Assembly: GCA_018826895.1 (NCBI GenBank)
Contig: JAHJYA010000005.1
Location: 17,513 to 81,512, forward strand
Source of the DNA: Gammaproteobacteria bacterium
Lineage (GTDB): Bacteria > Pseudomonadota > Gammaproteobacteria > Pseudomonadales > Pseudomonadaceae
Length of the DNA stretch: 64,000 bases
Direction of reading: 5' to 3'
The notes under the pieces were generated by a model. It worked only from the letters and a program-made list of their open reading frames with translations. It searched no databases and was not told the origin of the DNA. Both the position numbers and the translations under genes were made by a program. Each line of letters starts with the position of its first letter. The first letter of the stretch is position 1. Below, piece by piece: positions 44,545 to 53,742 of the stretch.

Positions 44545-44562
44545 TAGGCACGGGTATTGCTA
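44545..44562 (+). promoter_or_regulatory. Sigma-54 promoter of fleSR
   Basis: TAGGCACGGGTATTGCTA: GG at 44547-44548, 10 bases, GC at 44559-44560. It lies 53 bases before fleS. FleQ-dependent in P. aeruginosa. Confidence 0.88.
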
Positions 44563-44614
44563 TCTCTCTAGCAACTGACTGTCCCCTGACGGCTCGCTGC
44601 GCGAGAGAGATGCC

Positions 44615-45829
44615 ATGACCCGCCACGCCCTACCCAGCGCTGTTCCCACGCCATTACCTGTGCCACCGGCCGAGTCGGGCGAGCGTGTTCATCTGGAGCA
44701 TGCCTTTGCGCGTTTCAGTCAGATGTCCACGCAGCTCAGCGAGTCTTACAGCCTGCTCGAGTCGCGGGTGTCCGAGCTCAAGGGGCAACTGGCGCTGGTG
44801 AGTGCCCAGCGCATGCAGGAGCTGGCGGAGAAGGAGCGCATTGCCCATCGCCTGCAGAGCCTGCTGGACCTGTTGCCAGGCGGGGTTATCGTGATCGATG
44901 GGCAGGGTGTAGTGCGCGAGGCCAACCCGGTTGCCTGTCAGCTACTCGGCCGGCCCCTGGTCGGCATGCTCTGGCGTGAAGTGATTGCCCGTAATTTCGC
45001 CCCACGCGATGACGATGGTCATGAGGTGTCACTGAAAGATGGGCGTCGACTGTCAATCGCTACGCGCTCGCTGCATGGCGAGCCGGGTCAGCTGATTCTG
45101 CTCAATGACCTGACGGAAACCCGTCGCCTGCAGGATCAGTTGTCGCGCCATGAGCGCTTATCTGCGCTGGGGCGCATGGTGGCCTCTTTAGCCCATCAGA
45201 TTCGCACACCGCTGTCGGCGGCCATGCTTTACGCCAGCCACCTGCATGAGCAGGCATTGCCGGTTGAGCAACAGCAACGCTTTGCCGGGCGTCTCAAGGA
45301 GCGTTTGCACGAACTTGAGCACCAGGTCCGCGACATGCTGGTGTTCGCCCGCGGTGACCTGCCGCTGCCGGATCGCTTAACGCCTTCGGCCTTGTGCGAT
45401 GCCTTGCGCTCAGCCGCGGAAATCCATGTGGCCGGCCTGCCGGTGCGCTGGCAGTGCGACGTGCGCGACGGCGGGCTGTTGTGCAACCGCGACACCCTGG
45501 TCGGCACCTTGCTGAACCTCTTGGAGAATGCCATCCAGGCCGGTGGCCCCCAGGTCGGGCTCAAGGTGCACCTCTATCGGCGTGGCGACAACTTGCGTAT
45601 CTGCATCAGCGACAACGGCCCGGGGATGGATGCGGCTACGTTGGCGCGCCTCGGCGAGCCCTTTTTCACCACTCGCGCCACCGGGACCGGTCTGGGACTG
45701 GCGGTGGTCAAGGCCGTCGCCCGCGCTCACCGCGGCGAGCTGCATCTGCAGTCCCGGCCGGGGCGTGGTACCTGCGCCCTGTTGACTCTGCCGCTGCTTG
45801 ACGCGGCCTCACTGATTAATCCGGAGTAA
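44615..45829 (+). CDS. fleS: Sensor histidine kinase FleS
   Basis: The 404-residue soluble kinase has an N-terminal coiled-coil, a PAS domain (about 85-175; LLDLLPGGVIVIDGQGVV), a HisKA domain with the phospho-acceptor His194 (SLAHQIRTPLSAAML) and an HATPase domain (NLLENAI, DNGPGMD, GTGLGLAVVK). No transmembrane segment is seen, so it senses a cytoplasmic cue, probably of basal-body assembly. It phosphorylates FleR and lies 5 bases upstream of it, behind a sigma-54 promoter. Confidence 0.96.
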   Translation: MTRHALPSAVPTPLPVPPAESGERVHLEHAFARFSQMSTQLSESYSLLESRVSELKGQLALVSAQRMQELAEKERIAHRLQSLLDLLPGGVIVIDGQGVVREANPVACQLLGRPLVGMLWREVIARNFAPRDDDGHEVSLKDGRRLSIATRSLHGEPGQLILLNDLTETRRLQDQLSRHERLSALGRMVASLAHQIRTPLSAAMLYASHLHEQALPVEQQQRFAGRLKERLHELEHQVRDMLVFARGDLPLPDRLTPSALCDALRSAAEIHVAGLPVRWQCDVRDGGLLCNRDTLVGTLLNLLENAIQAGGPQVGLKVHLYRRGDNLRICISDNGPGMDAATLARLGEPFFTTRATGTGLGLAVVKAVARAHRGELHLQSRPGRGTCALLTLPLLDAASLINPE

Positions 45830-45834
45830 CCGTC

Positions 45835-47235
45835 ATGGCTGCCAAAGTCTTGCTGGTCGAAGATGACCGCGCGCTGCGCGAAGCGCTTGGCGACACCCTG
45901 TCGCTGGGTGGGCATGCCTACCGTGCGGTGGATTGTGCAGAAGCCGCTTTGCTGGCGCTGGGTGAAGAGGTGTTCAGCCTGGTGATCAGTGACGTCAATA
46001 TGCCCGGCATGGACGGTCACCAGTTGTTGGGGCTGATTCGCCGGCGCCAGCCGCAATTACCAGTGCTGCTGATGACGGCGTTCGGTGCAGTCGAGCGAGC
46101 GGTGGATGCGATACGCCAAGGCGCTGCGGATTACCTGGTCAAGCCGTTCGAGCCCAAGGCGCTGCTGGCGCTGGTGGACCGCCACGCCCTGGGTCGCTTG
46201 CCGCAGGGTGAGCTGGAAGGGCCGGTGGCCTGTGAACTCGCCAGTCAGCAGTTGTTGGCGTTGGCCAGCCGTGTGGCGCAAAGCGATTCCACTGTGCTGA
46301 TTACTGGCGAGTCCGGGACTGGCAAGGAAGTGCTGGCGCGCTTTATCCATGAGCAATCGCCGCGCACTGGTGGGCCCTTCATTGCGATCAATTGCGCGGC
46401 GATCCCCGACAACATGCTCGAAGCGACGCTGTTCGGTCATGAGAAGGGCGCCTTTACCGGGGCCATCGCCAGTGCGCCGGGCAAGTTTGAACTGGCCGAT
46501 GGCGGCACGTTGCTGCTCGATGAGATTTCCGAAATGCCCCTTGGCCTGCAGGCCAAGCTATTGCGCGTATTGCAAGAGCGCGAAGTGGAGCGGGTGGGCG
46601 CACGCAAGCCGATCAGCCTGGATATCCGTGTGCTGGCGACCAGCAACCGTGACCTGGCTGCCGAGGTCGCCGCAGGGCGCTTCCGGGAGGACCTGTTCTA
46701 TCGCTTGTCGGTGTTCCCTCTGGCCTGGCGACCGCTGCGTGAGCGCCCGGCGGATATCGTACCGCTGGCCGAGCGACTGCTGGCCAAGCATGCGCGCAAG
46801 ATGAATCACGCGCCGATTCGCCTGTCGCCACAAGCCCAGGCCAGCCTGGTCGCCTACGCCTGGCCGGGCAACGTGCGTGAGTTGGATAACGCCATTCAGC
46901 GGGCCTTGATTCTGCAGCAGGGTGGCCTGATTCAGCCTGAGGATCTATGCCTGACTGCGCCCATCGGTTTTGCCTGTGCACCAGTCACGCCACTTTTGAC
47001 GGCTGTGGCGAGCGTGCCAAGTGCTGATAGTGCGGCTGTGATGGAGGCCGGCGCCCTTGGCGAAGACCTGCGCCGGCATGAGTTTCAGATGATCGTCGAT
47101 ACCTTGCGGGCCGAGCGCGGCCGGCGCAAGGAGGCTGCCGAGCGGCTGGGTATCAGCCCGCGTACCCTGCGTTACAAGCTGGCGCAGATGCGTGATGCCG
47201 GGATGGATGTCGAGGCTTACCTCTACGCCAGCTGA
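45835..47235 (+). CDS. fleR: Sigma-54 response regulator FleR
   Basis: The 466-residue NtrC-type regulator has a receiver domain (1-118) with phospho-acceptor D53 (ISDVNMPGMDG), an AAA+ domain with Walker A GESGTGKE at 158-165, GAFTGA and an ELDNAIQRALIL helix, and a Fis-type HTH at the C-terminus (KEAAERLGISPRTLRYKLA). Phosphorylated FleR turns on the class III sigma-54 operons such as flgBCDE, flgF to flgL and fliE onward. A stem-loop follows at 47306. Confidence 0.96.
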   Translation: MAAKVLLVEDDRALREALGDTLSLGGHAYRAVDCAEAALLALGEEVFSLVISDVNMPGMDGHQLLGLIRRRQPQLPVLLMTAFGAVERAVDAIRQGAADYLVKPFEPKALLALVDRHALGRLPQGELEGPVACELASQQLLALASRVAQSDSTVLITGESGTGKEVLARFIHEQSPRTGGPFIAINCAAIPDNMLEATLFGHEKGAFTGAIASAPGKFELADGGTLLLDEISEMPLGLQAKLLRVLQEREVERVGARKPISLDIRVLATSNRDLAAEVAAGRFREDLFYRLSVFPLAWRPLRERPADIVPLAERLLAKHARKMNHAPIRLSPQAQASLVAYAWPGNVRELDNAIQRALILQQGGLIQPEDLCLTAPIGFACAPVTPLLTAVASVPSADSAAVMEAGALGEDLRRHEFQMIVDTLRAERGRRKEAAERLGISPRTLRYKLAQMRDAGMDVEAYLYAS

Positions 47236-47305
47236 GGTGACGGAAGTCAGGCGTGGCAGACTGCGGGTGATTCCCTGAGGTTCCAAGGTTTTTTCTGCTA
47301 ATTGA

Positions 47306-47332
47306 CGAAAGCCCCGCACTGCGGGGCTTTCG
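47306..47332 (+). terminator. Stem-loop terminator between fleR and fliE
   Basis: CGAAAGCCCCGC (47306-47317) pairs with GCGGGGCTTTCG (47321-47332) around ACT. The T residues are inside the stem and no long T run follows, so efficiency may be moderate. The fliE sigma-54 element begins 6 bases later. Confidence 0.75.
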
Positions 47333-47338
47333 CGTATC

Positions 47339-47355
47339 TGGCACCCTTGTTGCAA
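47339..47355 (+). promoter_or_regulatory. Sigma-54 promoter of fliEFGHIJ
   Basis: TGGCACCCTTGTTGCAA: GG at 47340-47341, 10 bases, GC at 47352-47353. It lies 58 bases before the fliE start. Confidence 0.9.
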
Positions 47356-47412
47356 ATATCCACTTATCGCGCCGCACTGCGTCAAAAAACTGCGGCCAGT
47401 GGAGGAAAGGTC

Positions 47413-47742
47413 ATGAGCCAAGGTATTGAATTCAATCGTCTGATGCTGGAGATGCGCTCCATGCAGGCCGATGCCATGGCGCGTCATACGCCTGCCGTGA
47501 GCGCGCCTGAGCCTGGTGCTCCGAGCTTCTCCGACATGCTCGGGCAGGCGGTGAACAAGGTGCATGAAACCCAGCAGGCCTCCGGTGAACTGGCCAAGGC
47601 ATTCGAGATGGGCAACAGCGGCATCGACCTGACCGACGTGATGATTGCTTCGCAGAAAGCCAGCGTGTCGATGCAGGCCATGACCCAGGTGCGCAACAAG
47701 CTGGTCCAGGCGTACCAAGACATTATGCAGATGCCGGTTTAA
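47413..47742 (+). CDS. fliE: Hook-basal body protein FliE
   Basis: The 109-residue FliE joins the MS ring to the rod. Conserved features are [19 protein letters not shown] (in part) and the C-terminal [24 protein letters not shown] (in part) helix. The ATG at 47413 follows GGAGGAAAGG. The frame stays open back to 47302, but that region contains the sigma-54 promoter and hairpin, so the shorter start is right. fliF follows after 18 bases. Confidence 0.95.
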   Translation: MSQGIEFNRLMLEMRSMQADAMARHTPAVSAPEPGAPSFSDMLGQAVNKVHETQQASGELAKAFEMGNSGIDLTDVMIASQKASVSMQAMTQVRNKLVQAYQDIMQMPV

Positions 47743-47760
47743 GGGTAGGGGTTTTCAATC

Positions 47761-49563
47761 ATGGCTGACGCACTCGCCGCCAACATGCCGGCTACTACCG
47801 GTAACGACCAACCGAAGAAGCCGTTGTTCGGACTGACGTTCCTCGAGAACCTGTCCGACATGTCGATGCTGCGCCAGATCGGCCTGCTGGTTGGCCTGGC
47901 TGCCAGCGTGGCGATCGGTTTCGCTGTGGTGCTCTGGTCGCAGCAGCCGGACTACCGGCCACTGTACGGCAGCCTTGATGGCATGGATGCCTCCCAGGTG
48001 ATGCAGACACTGCAGGCCGCCGACATTACCTACACCGTCGAACCCAATTCCGGGGCATTGCTGGTCAAGGCCGATGACCTGGCCCGTGCGCGGATGCGCC
48101 TGGCTGCGGCCGGCGTTGCGCCCAGCGACAAGACCGTCGGCTTCGAGATCCTTGACCAGGAGCAGGGCTTGGGCACCAGCCAGTTCATGGAAGCGACCCG
48201 CTACCGTCGTGGCCTCGAAGGTGAGTTGGCGCGCACAGTATCGAGCCTGAACAACGTCAAGGGTGCCCGTGTGCACCTGGCCATTCCGAAAAGTTCGGTG
48301 TTCGTGCGTGATGAGCGCAAGCCCAGCGCTTCGGTGCTGGTTGAGTTGTATGCCGGTCGCGGCCTGGAGCCCAGTCAGGTGATGGCCATCGTCAACCTGG
48401 TGGCCACCAGCGTGCCTGAACTGGAAAAATCCCAGGTCACGGTGGTCGATCAGAAGGGCAACCTGCTGTCCGATCAACAGGAGCTGTCCGAGCTGACCAT
48501 GGCCGGCAAGCAGTTCGATTACAGCCGCCGTATGGAGAGTCTGTTCACCCAGCGCGTACACAACATTCTGCAGCCGGTGCTGGGCAGCGGCCGCTACAAG
48601 GCTGAGGTCTCGGCGGATGTCGATTTCAGCGCCGTGGAGTCCACCTCCGAGAGCTTCAACCCCGACCAGCCGGCGCTGCGCAGCGAGCAGCAGGTTACCG
48701 AGCAGCGTACCAGCAGCCAGCCGCCGCAAGGTGTTCCCGGAGCGCTTGCTAACCAGCCGCCGGGTGCTGCAGCCGCGCCGCAACAGGCCGGTGCAGCCGC
48801 AGCGCCCCCTGGCGCGATTGCCCCGGGCCAGCCGTTGCTCGATGCCAATGGCGCACAGGTGGTCGATCCGGCCACTGGCCAGCCGATGCTCGCGCCGTAT
48901 CCGGCAGACAAACGCGACCAGTCCACGCGCAACTTTGAGCTGGATCGTTCGATCAGCTACACCCGCCAGCAGCAAGGCCGCCTGCGTCGCCTGTCAGTGG
49001 CGGTGGTGGTCGATGACCAGGTGCGTGTCGACCCGGCCACAGGGGAGGCGACTCGTGCGCCCTGGAGCAGTGATGATCTGGCTCGCTTCACCCGCCTGGT
49101 GCAGGACTCGGTCGGTTTCGATGCCAGCCGTGGCGATAGCGTCAGTGTGATCAATACGCCGTTCTCGGCCGAACGCGGCGAAGAGTTCCTTGACCTGCCC
49201 TGGTACCAGAGTGAGCTGTTCCTGATGGCCATGGGCGGGCTCAAGCAACTGGTGCCGGCACTGCTAATCTTCATTCTGGTGTGGTTCGTACTGCGCCCGG
49301 TGATGAAGAACATCGCCAATCCTGGTGGCGGTAAAGAGCTGGCGGCAGGTGGGCGTGATGGCGATATCGATCTGGGTGAAATGGGCGGTCTGGACGGCGA
49401 GCTGTCAGCTGATCGCGTCAGCCTCGGTGGCCCGCAAAACATCCTGCTACCGAGCCCGAGCGAGGGGTATGATGCCCAATTGAACGCGATCAAGAGCCTG
49501 GTCGCGGAAGATCCGGGCCGCGTGGCCCAGGTCGTGAAAGAGTGGATCAACGCCGATGAGTGA
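47761..49563 (+). CDS. fliF: MS-ring protein FliF
   Basis: The 600-residue inner-membrane protein has two transmembrane segments, about 39-59 and 487-512, with the large periplasmic ring-building domains between them. These include YCAD-type EVLDQEQGLGTSQF-like sequence and GARVHLAIPKSSVFVRDE. A Pro/Ala/Gln-rich disordered loop spans about 320-370. The cytoplasmic C-terminus (VAQVVKEWI) binds FliG. FliF is the platform on which the export apparatus and C ring assemble. fliG overlaps it by 8 bases. Confidence 0.97.
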   Translation: MADALAANMPATTGNDQPKKPLFGLTFLENLSDMSMLRQIGLLVGLAASVAIGFAVVLWSQQPDYRPLYGSLDGMDASQVMQTLQAADITYTVEPNSGALLVKADDLARARMRLAAAGVAPSDKTVGFEILDQEQGLGTSQFMEATRYRRGLEGELARTVSSLNNVKGARVHLAIPKSSVFVRDERKPSASVLVELYAGRGLEPSQVMAIVNLVATSVPELEKSQVTVVDQKGNLLSDQQELSELTMAGKQFDYSRRMESLFTQRVHNILQPVLGSGRYKAEVSADVDFSAVESTSESFNPDQPALRSEQQVTEQRTSSQPPQGVPGALANQPPGAAAAPQQAGAAAAPPGAIAPGQPLLDANGAQVVDPATGQPMLAPYPADKRDQSTRNFELDRSISYTRQQQGRLRRLSVAVVVDDQVRVDPATGEATRAPWSSDDLARFTRLVQDSVGFDASRGDSVSVINTPFSAERGEEFLDLPWYQSELFLMAMGGLKQLVPALLIFILVWFVLRPVMKNIANPGGGKELAAGGRDGDIDLGEMGGLDGELSADRVSLGGPQNILLPSPSEGYDAQLNAIKSLVAEDPGRVAQVVKEWINADE

Positions 49564-50572
49564 TAACCGCACTGTTGCCAAGATGAGCAAGGTCGAAAAG
49601 GCCGCCATCCTCCTGCTTTCGCTCGGCGAAACCGACGCCGCGCAGGTCCTGCGCCATCTCGGGCCCAAGGAAGTGCAGCGCGTGGGTGTGGCCATGGCCG
49701 GCATGCGCAATATTCACCGCGAGCAGGTCGAGCAGGTCATGGGCGAGTTCGTCGAGATCGTCGGTGATCAGACCAGCCTGGGCGTCGGTGCCGATGGTTA
49801 CATCCGCAAGATGCTCACCCAGGCACTGGGCGAGGACAAAGCCGGCAACCTGATCGACCGCATCCTGCTCGGCGGCAGCACCAGTGGCCTGGACAGCCTA
49901 AAATGGATGGAGCCGCGTGCCGTGGCCGATGTCATCCGTTACGAGCACCCACAAATTCAGGCCATCGTCGTGGCTTACCTAGACCCGGATCAGGCCGGTG
50001 AAGTGCTCGGGCATTTCGATCATAAGGTGCGCCTGGACATTGTCCTGCGCGTGTCATCGCTTAATACCGTGCAACCGGCGGCGCTCAAGGAACTCAACCA
50101 GATCCTCGAGAAGCAGTTCTCCGGTAGTGCCAGTACCACCCGGGCGACCATGGGCGGGGTCAAGCGCGCCGCTGACATCATGAACTACCTCGACAGCTCG
50201 GTTGAAGGTCAGTTGATGGACTCGATCCGCGAAGTGGATGCGGACCTGTCGTCGCAAATCGAGGACCTGATGTTCGTCTTCGACAACCTGGCCGATGTCG
50301 ACGACCGCGGCATCCAGGCGCTGTTGCGCGAAGTCTCCTCCGACGTGCTGGTGCTGGCCCTCAAGGGGGCGGACGAAGCGATCAAGGAGAAGGTCTTCAA
50401 GAACATGTCCAAGCGTGCTGCCGAGTTGCTGCGCGACGACCTCGAAGCCAAAGGTCCGGTGCGGGTCAGCGACGTGGAAACGGCGCAGAAGGAAATCCTC
50501 ACCATCGCCCGGCGCATGGCCGAGGCGGGCGAGATCGTTCTGGGCGGCAAGGGCGGCGAGGAGATGGTCTGA
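49556..50572 (+). CDS. fliG: Motor switch protein FliG
   Basis: The 338-residue FliG has three domains: an N-terminal FliF-binding domain (SKVEKAAILLLSLGETDAAQVL), a middle domain with the EHPQ motif (RYEHPQIQAIVVAYLD), and a C-terminal torque domain with the charged helix (SDVLVLALKGADEAIKEKVF, RAAELLRDDLE). It forms the upper C ring and contacts the stator. It overlaps fliF. A 95-base gap without a convincing promoter separates it from fliH. Confidence 0.97.
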   Translation: MSDNRTVAKMSKVEKAAILLLSLGETDAAQVLRHLGPKEVQRVGVAMAGMRNIHREQVEQVMGEFVEIVGDQTSLGVGADGYIRKMLTQALGEDKAGNLIDRILLGGSTSGLDSLKWMEPRAVADVIRYEHPQIQAIVVAYLDPDQAGEVLGHFDHKVRLDIVLRVSSLNTVQPAALKELNQILEKQFSGSASTTRATMGGVKRAADIMNYLDSSVEGQLMDSIREVDADLSSQIEDLMFVFDNLADVDDRGIQALLREVSSDVLVLALKGADEAIKEKVFKNMSKRAAELLRDDLEAKGPVRVSDVETAQKEILTIARRMAEAGEIVLGGKGGEEMV

Positions 50573-50667
50573 CCCGGCGCTGCCACGGCGCCGGTTGCTC
50601 TGGCACAATGGCGCCCCGGCAGACTGTTTGCCCCGACCGTTTTTACTGACCCAGGGGGATACCCGAC

Positions 50668-51480
50668 ATGGCTTCCAAGGACGCGTCCAGCGACCTGATT
50701 CGCGCCAAGGACATCGCCGGTTTTGACCGTTGGGCGTTGCCCAGCTTCGACGCCGACAGCGGTGAAGCGCCGCCGGACGACGCACCGCTGCAGGCCGATG
50801 CCGCACCCGAGGAGCCACAGCCCGAGCGGCCAGCCGACAGCGAGGAAGTGCAGCTCGAAGATGTCAAACCGCTGACACTCGATGAGCTTGAAGCGATCCG
50901 CCAGGATGCTTACAACGAAGGTTTCGCCGCCGGCGAGAAGGACGGCTTCCATGCCGGCCAGCTCAAGGCCCGGCAGGAAGGCGAGGTGGCTCTGGCACCG
51001 CGCCTGACAGCGTTGGAAACCCTGATGCGCCAACTGTTCGAGCCAATCGCCGAGCAGGACCGCCAGCTTGAAGCCTCATTGGTCGAGCTGGTGGGCCACA
51101 TGACTCGCGAAGTGATTCAGCGCGAGCTGGTCATCGACTCCAGTCAGATCCGCCAAGTGTTGCGCGAAGCCCTGAAGCTGTTGCCCATGGGCGCAGAGAA
51201 TGTGCGTATCCACCTCAATCCCCAGGACTTCGAGCGGGTCAAGGCGCTGCGTGAGCGCCACGAAGAAAGCTGGCGCATCCTTGAGGATGACAGCTTGCTG
51301 CCTGGCGGATGCCGCGTGGAGAGTGAACACAGTCGCATCGATGCCAGTGTCGAAACCCGTTTGACCCAAGCGCTCAAGCAACTGTTCGATCAGCAGCGCG
51401 AACATGCCACGGCGCCGCCAGAGGCCGACCTGCAGGTCGATCTCGACGCCCCTGCCACCGAGCCTGCCGATGCGCCTTGA
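50668..51480 (+). CDS. fliH: Flagellar export ATPase regulator FliH
   Basis: The 270-residue protein has an acidic, Pro-rich disordered N-terminal third. A glycine-spaced helix around residues 85-110 ([20 protein letters not shown]) with the GxxxG repeats typical of FliH follows, then a C-terminal FliI-binding domain (about 130-235). FliH forms a dimeric stalk linking the FliI ATPase to the C ring. It follows GGGGG upstream and overlaps fliI by 11 bases. Confidence 0.94.
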   Translation: MASKDASSDLIRAKDIAGFDRWALPSFDADSGEAPPDDAPLQADAAPEEPQPERPADSEEVQLEDVKPLTLDELEAIRQDAYNEGFAAGEKDGFHAGQLKARQEGEVALAPRLTALETLMRQLFEPIAEQDRQLEASLVELVGHMTREVIQRELVIDSSQIRQVLREALKLLPMGAENVRIHLNPQDFERVKALRERHEESWRILEDDSLLPGGCRVESEHSRIDASVETRLTQALKQLFDQQREHATAPPEADLQVDLDAPATEPADAP

Positions 51481-52825
51481 ACGCACCAGCTTCGCCAAGC
51501 GCCTTTCGGTCTACCGTGACAGCATCAGTCTGCCCGGTCAGCCCGTGGTCGAAGGCCGCCTGCTGCGCATGGTGGGCCTTACCCTGGAGGCTGAAGGCCT
51601 GCGCGCCGCCTTGGGCAGTCGCTGCCTGGTGATCAACGATGATAGCTATCACCCGGTGCAGGTCGAGGCCGAGGTGATGGGTTTTTCCAATGGCAAGATC
51701 TTCCTGATGCCAGTGGGCAGTCTCGCCGGTATCGCCCCTGGCGCCCGTGTGGTGCCGTTGCCGGATACCGGGCGCCTGCCCATGGGCCGCTCCATGCTCG
51801 GTCGGGTGCTTGATGGCACCGGGCGTGCGCTCGACGGTAAGGGCGGCATGAAGGCCGAGGACTGGGTGCCGATGGATGGTCCAACCATCAACCCGCTGAA
51901 CCGCAACCCGATCAGCGAACCGCTCAATGTCGGTATTCGCAGCATCAACGGCCTGCTCACCGTCGGCCGCGGCCAGCGCCTGGGCCTGTTCGCCGGTACC
52001 GGGGTGGGCAAGAGCGTGTTGCTTGGCATGATGACGCGCTTCACTGACGCTGACATCATCGTGGTGGGATTGATTGGTGAGCGGGGCCGTGAGGTCAAGG
52101 AGTTCATCGACGAGATTCTCGGGGAGGAAGGCCTCACCCGTTCGGTGGTGGTTGCCTCGCCAGCTGACGATGCGCCACTGATGCGCTTGCGCGCGGCCAT
52201 GTACTGCACACGCATCGCCGAGTATTTCCGCGACAAGGGCCTCAATGTGCTGTTGCTGATGGATTCGCTCACCCGCTTTGCCCAGGCGCAGCGAGAGATC
52301 GCCCTGGCCATCGGCGAGCCGCCAGCGACCAAGGGTTATCCACCTTCGGTGTTCGCGCGGCTGCCCAAACTGGTCGAGCGCGCCGGCAATGCGGAGCAGG
52401 GTGGGGGGGCGATCACCGCGTTCTACACCGTGCTCAGTGAGGGTGATGACCAGCAGGATCCGATTGCCGATGCGGCGCGCGGGGTGCTCGACGGGCACAT
52501 CGTGCTGTCGCGGCGGCTGGCCGAGGAGGGGCATTACCCGGCCATCGATATCGAAGCCTCGATCAGCCGGGTCATGCCGCAGGTCGTCAGTGCCGAGCAC
52601 CTCAAGCATTCCCAGCGTTTCAAGCAGCTGTGGTCGCGCTATCAGCAGAGTCGCGACCTGATCAGCGTTGGCGCCTATGTACCTGGTGGTGATGCCGACA
52701 CTGACCTGGCCATTGCGCGCATGCCGAGCATGGTGCGCTATCTGCGCCAGGGCCTGCATGAGAGCGAAAGCCTTGAACAGAGCAGTGCGCTGCTGGCCGC
52801 CACCGTGACCGGCGGCGCGGCTTAA
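51470..52825 (+). CDS. fliI: Flagellum-specific ATPase FliI
   Basis: The 451-residue ATPase has Walker A AGTGVGKS at 175-182, [15 protein letters not shown] next to it, and the Walker B region [17 protein letters not shown]. It powers or primes the flagellar type III export gate. The frame is open upstream within fliH to 51404, but the ATG at 51470, overlapping the fliH stop, gives the standard length and N-terminus. Confidence 0.96.
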   Translation: MRLERTSFAKRLSVYRDSISLPGQPVVEGRLLRMVGLTLEAEGLRAALGSRCLVINDDSYHPVQVEAEVMGFSNGKIFLMPVGSLAGIAPGARVVPLPDTGRLPMGRSMLGRVLDGTGRALDGKGGMKAEDWVPMDGPTINPLNRNPISEPLNVGIRSINGLLTVGRGQRLGLFAGTGVGKSVLLGMMTRFTDADIIVVGLIGERGREVKEFIDEILGEEGLTRSVVVASPADDAPLMRLRAAMYCTRIAEYFRDKGLNVLLLMDSLTRFAQAQREIALAIGEPPATKGYPPSVFARLPKLVERAGNAEQGGGAITAFYTVLSEGDDQQDPIADAARGVLDGHIVLSRRLAEEGHYPAIDIEASISRVMPQVVSAEHLKHSQRFKQLWSRYQQSRDLISVGAYVPGGDADTDLAIARMPSMVRYLRQGLHESESLEQSSALLAATVTGGAA

Positions 52826-52828
52826 TCC

Positions 52829-53272
52829 ATGGCGCAGAGTCGTGCCGCACGTTTGGCACCTGTGGTCGAGATGGCGGAGCGTGCCGAGCGCGAAGCGGCC
52901 TTGCAGCTGGGCCATCAACAGGGCCTGGTTGGTCAGGCCGAAGGCAAGCTGGGTGAGTTGGAGCGCTTTCGCGGCGACTATCAGCAGCAGTGGATCAATG
53001 AAGGCCAGCGTGGGGTTTCCGGTGAGTGGCTGATCAACTACCAGCGTTTTCTTTCGCAATTGGAAGTCGCCATTGGTCAGCAGCGGCGCACCCTGGCCTG
53101 GCACCGTGGCAATCTGGAGAAAGCGCGTGCGCAGTGGCAGCAGCACTATGCCCGTCTGGAGGGGTTGCGCAAACTGGTGCAGCGCTACCGGGACGAGGCG
53201 CGTATCGCCGAAGACAAGCGCGAGCAGAAGCTGCTCGATGAACTGGCGCAGCGCTTGCCACCGCGGTATTAG
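52829..53272 (+). CDS. fliJ: Flagellar export protein FliJ
   Basis: The 147-residue, highly charged alpha-helical coiled-coil protein (Arg, Gln, Glu and Leu rich throughout) has the expected FliJ length and lies 3 bases after fliI. FliJ is the central stalk of the FliI ring and escorts chaperones to the export gate. The stop codon TAG is the first part of a 21-base palindrome (TAGGGGCT and AGCCCCTA). Confidence 0.93.
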   Translation: MAQSRAARLAPVVEMAERAEREAALQLGHQQGLVGQAEGKLGELERFRGDYQQQWINEGQRGVSGEWLINYQRFLSQLEVAIGQQRRTLAWHRGNLEKARAQWQQHYARLEGLRKLVQRYRDEARIAEDKREQKLLDELAQRLPPRY

Positions 53273-53290
53273 GGGCTGTTCAAGCCCCTA
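53270..53290 (+). terminator. Weak hairpin at the end of fliJ
   Basis: TAGGGGCT and AGCCCCTA form an 8-bp stem around a 5-base loop, overlapping the fliJ stop codon. No T run follows, so termination would be weak. Confidence 0.4.
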
Positions 53291-53434
53291 TGCTGAAAAG
53301 CGTTTGCCCTCTTGGCTATGGGGTGCTAAATCTTCAGGCACGCCGACCGCCATTGGCCGCGCTACACTGCCACCACGGCGCTGTTCTATGCGCCTCGCCA
53401 TTGACGGTTGAATAGAACTGACTAAGGAGTTTGT

Positions 53435-53740
53435 ATGGCCATTACCTCGCAGCCCTCGGAAGATGGGCAAGAGCTGACCATTGTGATTCAGGGACGTTTC
53501 GATTTCGGTGCCCACCAAGAGTTTCGCGATGCCTACGAGCGTATCAACCAGCGCCCCAAGCGCTATGTGGTTGATCTCAAGGGCACGACCTATCTCGACA
53601 GCTCCGCGTTGGGCATGCTGCTACTGCTGCGTGACCATGCCGGCGGTGACCATGCACAGATTCGTCTGGAGCACTGCAACCCCGATGTCCGCAAGATCCT
53701 CGCCATTTCCAACTTCGAACAGCTATTCAAGATCGCCTGA
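53435..53740 (+). CDS. hsbA: STAS-domain anti-anti-sigma factor, HsbA-like
   Basis: The 101-residue single STAS domain has the phosphorylation site YLDSSALG, with D55-S56 at the same position as the Ser56 reported for P. aeruginosa HsbA. HsbA is phosphorylated or dephosphorylated by HsbR and then binds FlgM (favouring swimming) or the diguanylate cyclase HsbD (favouring attachment). Here it starts the hsbA-hsbR-hptB group between fliJ and fliK, with AAGGAG upstream and hsbR 2 bases downstream. Confidence 0.88.
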   Translation: MAITSQPSEDGQELTIVIQGRFDFGAHQEFRDAYERINQRPKRYVVDLKGTTYLDSSALGMLLLLRDHAGGDHAQIRLEHCNPDVRKILAISNFEQLFKIA

Positions 53741-53742
53741 TC

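Noticed and set aside
50600..50640. TGGCACAATGGCGCC as a sigma-54 promoter before fliH
   Set aside because: The -12 dinucleotide at the correct 10-base spacing is CC, not GC, and the downstream bases do not match TTGC.
51374..53146. A 590-codon open frame on the minus strand opposite fliI and fliJ
   Set aside because: It is antisense to two well-supported genes, is His/Gln/Ala-rich in the way shadow frames of GC-rich genes are, and has no recognisable domain or ribosome-binding site.
53270..53290. TAGGGGCTGTT at the end of fliJ as another MITE end
   Set aside because: The first 11 bases equal the left end of copy 1 and also supply a TAG stop. However, the rest is a plain 21-base palindrome without the GTTTCGT part, so chance or a simple terminator is more likely.
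53325..53350. TAAA...GCCGACCG as a FliA promoter before hsbA
   Set aside because: The spacer is 11 bases instead of 15.
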